64,000 bases of DNA from Bacteroidales bacterium (GTDB taxonomy: Bacteria; Bacteroidota; Bacteroidia; Bacteroidales; P3). The notes beneath the pieces are model-generated. The model was given only the letters and a program-made list of their open reading frames with translations, had not been told where the DNA came from and did not search any database. The stretch covers positions 1-64,000 of the forward strand of contig JAFWOP010000024.1 of assembly GCA_017545365.1 (NCBI GenBank), given 5' to 3'. Positions within the stretch are counted from its first letter, which is position 1; each line of letters begins with the position of its first letter. This document shows, in pieces, positions 61,635-64,000 of the stretch. The translations under genes and the position numbers were made by a program.

Positions 61635-63485
61635 CTAGCGGCGCCGAGGTTTCTTCACACGGTGGGTGAGGGGTAGTTTCTGGCAGGGGTTGATGTCCAT
61701 GTAGTATTTCTCGAAGTCTTTGCGTTTGACTTCGCCGTTGATGTATTTTTCGATGATGAGACTGGCAATAGGTGCTGCCCAGGTGCCGCCGCCGCCTTGT
61801 GCGTTCTCGACATACACGGCCACGGCAATCTTGGGGTTGTCCTTGGGTGCGAAGGCGATGAAGACGGAGTGGTCGTTGCCGTAGTTCTCGGCGGTGCCGG
61901 TCTTGCCGCATACGTCGATGCCGGGCACGTCGGCTTTGTGTGCCGTGCCGCCGGCGCCGTGGACTACGTCGTACATGCCTCGTGCGGCAATGTCGAAATA
62001 CTGCCGCTCGATGCCGGTCTCATGCCGTTGGTAGAATGCGGGGTTCTTGGTGGAGTCGGGGCCGTAGTAGCGCACCAGATGGGGCGTGTAGTAGTAGCCG
62101 CGGTTGGCGACGATGCAGGCCAGGTTGGCCATCTGTAATGGCACCACCTCCACCTCGCCTTGGCCGATGCTGTTGGAATAGATGGTGATGAACGACCAGT
62201 GTCCTTTGCCGTACCATTTGTTGTAGAAGGAGGTGTCGGGGATGTTGCCTTTTTTTACGTTGGGCAGGTCAATCTCGAGCCGCTGGCCGAAGCCGAAGCG
62301 CAGCATATAGTCGTGCCAGACGGTGAGGCCGTATTGGCTGTCCTTGGCGGCGTTTTTGTATTTGCCTTGTTGGATGACACGGCGGTAGGTGTAGTAGAAG
62401 TAGGGGTTGCATGACATCTTGATGGCCTCTTGAACGCTGCGGGCGCTGGGGTGGTTGTGGCAGCCCAGCACTTTGTCGCAGACAAAGCCGGTGGTGGGCG
62501 TTATGACCCCCAGGTGCAGGGCAATCATGGCTTGTGCCACCTTGAAGATGGAGCCGGGCGGGTATTGGGCCTGTAGGGCACGGTTGAAGAGGGGCTTGGA
62601 GATGTCGTCGTTGAGCCGCTTGAAGTTCTCACCCCGGATGCGCCCCACCAGCAGGTTGGGGTCGTAGGAGGGGGCGGAAAGAAGGGTGAGCACTTCGCCC
62701 GTGGAGGGCTCGATAGCGACGATGCAGCCTCGTTTGTTGGCCATCACCTTTTCGGCGTATTCTTGTAGCTCGGCATCGATGGTGGTGTAGAGGTTCATGC
62801 CTTCCATGGGCAGGGTGTCCAGTTGGCCGTGCATGTAGGAGCCTATCTCACGGTTGTGGACATCCACATGCATTATCTTCTTACCTTTGATGCCGCGCAG
62901 CTCGTTTTCGTAGGAGGCTTCGAGGCCGCTCTTACCTATATAGTCGCCCCGCTTGTAGTAGGTGTCTTGCTCCAAATCTTTTTCGTTGACCTCGCCCACA
63001 TAGCCCAGCACATGGGCCGCAATGGGCTTGCCGTACAAGCGCAGCGTCCTCTTGGAGACATAGAAGCCCTTGAATCTATATAGTAGGTTTTCCCACCGCC
63101 CGAAGTCCTCCTTGGATATCTGCTTCATGAAGATGGAGGCGGAGTAGGGGGAGTATTTGTAGGCTTTTTCCATGGCTTTGTCGAACTCCTCACGGCTGAT
63201 GCCCACAGAGTGGCAGAAATAGTTGGTGTCTAAGTCTTTGACCATGCGGGGAATGACCATGAGGTCGTAGACAGCCTCGTTGTAGACCAGCAGCTCGCCG
63301 TTGCGGTCGTACATCAGGCCGCGGGCGGGATATTGGGTGATATTGCGGAGCGACTGATTCTTGGCCTTTTCCTTATATTCTTTGTCGAACAGCTGTAGCA
63401 TAGAGAGTCGGAGCACAAAAAGCACTCCGATAGCGAGAAAGATAACTTTCACTATACCACTGCGATTGCTATATTGGTTGGCCAT
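61635..63485 (-). CDS. mrdA: Penicillin-binding protein 2 (MrdA)
   Basis: A 616-residue class B transpeptidase for cell elongation. A transmembrane helix (about 13-32) is followed by the pedestal domain, the SxxK motif S312-I-F-K315, SxN within KMSCNPYF, and KTG within CGKTGTAENYG. It pairs with rodA directly downstream. Unlike many Bacteroidales, mreB/C/D are not next to it here; it has its own promoter. Confidence 0.96.
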   Translation of the reverse strand: MANQYSNRSGIVKVIFLAIGVLFVLRLSMLQLFDKEYKEKAKNQSLRNITQYPARGLMYDRNGELLVYNEAVYDLMVIPRMVKDLDTNYFCHSVGISREEFDKAMEKAYKYSPYSASIFMKQISKEDFGRWENLLYRFKGFYVSKRTLRLYGKPIAAHVLGYVGEVNEKDLEQDTYYKRGDYIGKSGLEASYENELRGIKGKKIMHVDVHNREIGSYMHGQLDTLPMEGMNLYTTIDAELQEYAEKVMANKRGCIVAIEPSTGEVLTLLSAPSYDPNLLVGRIRGENFKRLNDDISKPLFNRALQAQYPPGSIFKVAQAMIALHLGVITPTTGFVCDKVLGCHNHPSARSVQEAIKMSCNPYFYYTYRRVIQQGKYKNAAKDSQYGLTVWHDYMLRFGFGQRLEIDLPNVKKGNIPDTSFYNKWYGKGHWSFITIYSNSIGQGEVEVVPLQMANLACIVANRGYYYTPHLVRYYGPDSTKNPAFYQRHETGIERQYFDIAARGMYDVVHGAGGTAHKADVPGIDVCGKTGTAENYGNDHSVFIAFAPKDNPKIAVAVYVENAQGGGGTWAAPIASLIIEKYINGEVKRKDFEKYYMDINPCQKLPLTHRVKKPRRR

Positions 63486-63508
63486 TTCTCCTCATTCGAA
63501 TTAATCTG

Positions 63509-63516
63509 CAAAGATA
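63509..63516 (-). promoter_or_regulatory. Promoter of the mrdA-rodA unit
   Basis: Minus-strand TATCTTTG followed by CAG, 24 bases before the mrdA start, with a T-run just upstream. Repeat copy D begins immediately beyond it. Confidence 0.65.
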
Positions 63517-63535
63517 CAAAAAAAAATCCACATAA

Positions 63536-63643
63536 GGTGGGTTCTATTATTTTTGGCCTACTTACCGGGCATTATTTTTTACCCAAGGCGTTGCCGTTGG
63601 GCTTTATGTGTTTATGCCTTTTCAGGGTGATTAATAGAAGTCA
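63536..63643. repeat. Short TIR-type repeat, copy D
   Basis: Starts GGTGGGTTCTATTATTTTTG and ends GGGTGATTAATAGAAGTC, inverted at the ends like copies A-C. Only 108 bp long, with weak internal pairing. The remaining sequence to 63723 has no gene I can support. Confidence 0.65.
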
Positions 63644-63723
63644 GTATGTTTTTTCTAATGGGGCTACCGGGTGCAGTCGTTTCTCTTCGCACTAACCGCG
63701 AGCCTTTCTATATGCGGGAGTCT

Positions 63724-64000
63724 TTATGACGAGGGGGTTGGCTGCTGAATGGCCAGTGTGGCAGCCAGGTTCTCGCGGGGCTGTATGGTGTAGGGCATGA
63801 CGGCTTGGCGTTGGGGCGGCATGGAATGGTAGTAGTTGAGTTGTTCGTTGAGGATGTGCCTGAGGTGGCGGGTGACATCCTCTGCCTGCCTTGTGCATCC
63901 AGCGGCCACGAAGGCTTGGCTTATACGATAAATGAGTTGCGGGTTTTGGATAGCAGTGAGCGGAATCTCGGAGAGGGTTTTGTTCAGTACCGTGTCGGCT
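63724..64000 (-). CDS. C-terminal end of an unidentified protein, cut by the window edge
   Basis: The minus-strand frame stays open from the edge to the stop at 63724 (about 92 residues, including AIQNPQLIYRISQAFVAAGC and NYYHSMPP). The helical, tyrosine-containing tail with alternating small and bulky residues would fit the end of a large membrane glycosyltransferase of the DUF2723 type seen near mrdA in some Bacteroidales, but this is a weak guess. Confidence 0.45.
   Translation of the reverse strand, partial: ADTVLNKTLSEIPLTAIQNPQLIYRISQAFVAAGCTRQAEDVTRHLRHILNEQLNYYHSMPPQRQAVMPYTIQPRENLAATLAIQQPTPSS

Noticed and set aside
1..64000. CRISPR arrays, rRNA or tRNA genes
   Set aside because: I saw no regularly spaced repeats and no tRNA-like arms or rRNA motifs; short tRNA genes could still be missed by eye.

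Overview
The window looks like a chromosome segment from an uncultured member of the Bacteroidales (phylum Bacteroidota). The supporting evidence is: the gene order rplM-rpsI-rpsB-tsf; the Bacteroidota promoter pattern (TTTG near -33, TAnnTTTG near -7) upstream of many genes; four secreted proteins with type IX secretion (T9SS) C-terminal sorting domains; a BspA-like surface lipoprotein; DUF4143-type AAA ATPases; and many lipoproteins. I see no rRNA, tRNA, CRISPR array, complete insertion sequence or integrase.

Layout. 0.3-4.3 kb: an AraC regulator faces a redox cluster (bacterioferritin-like protein, PNPOx-fold flavoprotein, small winged-helix protein, flavin reductase, flavodoxin, MBL-fold hydrolase). 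4.3-7.1 kb: an accessory island beside the 3' end of tsf, with a HEPN/MNT pair (HEPN frameshifted), a DUF4143 ATPase, repeats and copies of the tsf tail. 7.1-10.1 kb: the ribosomal operon, with structured leader candidates before rpsB and rplM. 10.4-15.6 kb: a leftward cluster of methyltransferase, sugar nucleotidyltransferase, tadA and three envelope proteins. 16-23 kb: two T9SS cargo proteins around yicC and apbE. 23-36 kb: rlmD, rpmH, secG, a RecD-like helicase, an rpoN-M23 peptidase fusion, fmt, HU, thyA, mannose-1-phosphate guanylyltransferase and asnS. 36-42.5 kb: an accessory region with an ATPase remnant between inverted repeats, a leader RNA, a short peptide and a BspA-like protein, a second DUF4143 ATPase, a WG-repeat protein and a duplicated manA tail. 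42.5-52.7 kb: two large T9SS proteins and a membrane-spanning TPR/LuxR regulator. 52.7-64 kb: manA, a thioredoxin-like protein, efp, two envelope lipoproteins, queD, a nitroreductase-like protein, clpX, rodA, mrdA and a gene cut by the window edge.

The strongest observations are: (1) one 845-codon frame joining complete sigma-54 to a signal-peptide-like segment, an M23 metallopeptidase and a LysM-like domain; (2) a repeat with 11-bp terminal inverted repeats whose two clear copies, in opposite orientation, differ by four compensatory base-pair changes across three stems; (3) short repeats sharing inverted termini, one carrying (2) inside it; (4) duplicated 3' tails of tsf and manA at the far side of accessory DNA; (5) ATPase loci with repeats lying exactly on the -33/-7 promoter elements; (6) a nested stem-loop leader before rpsB, and a promoter-to-terminator leader before the peptide/BspA-like pair.
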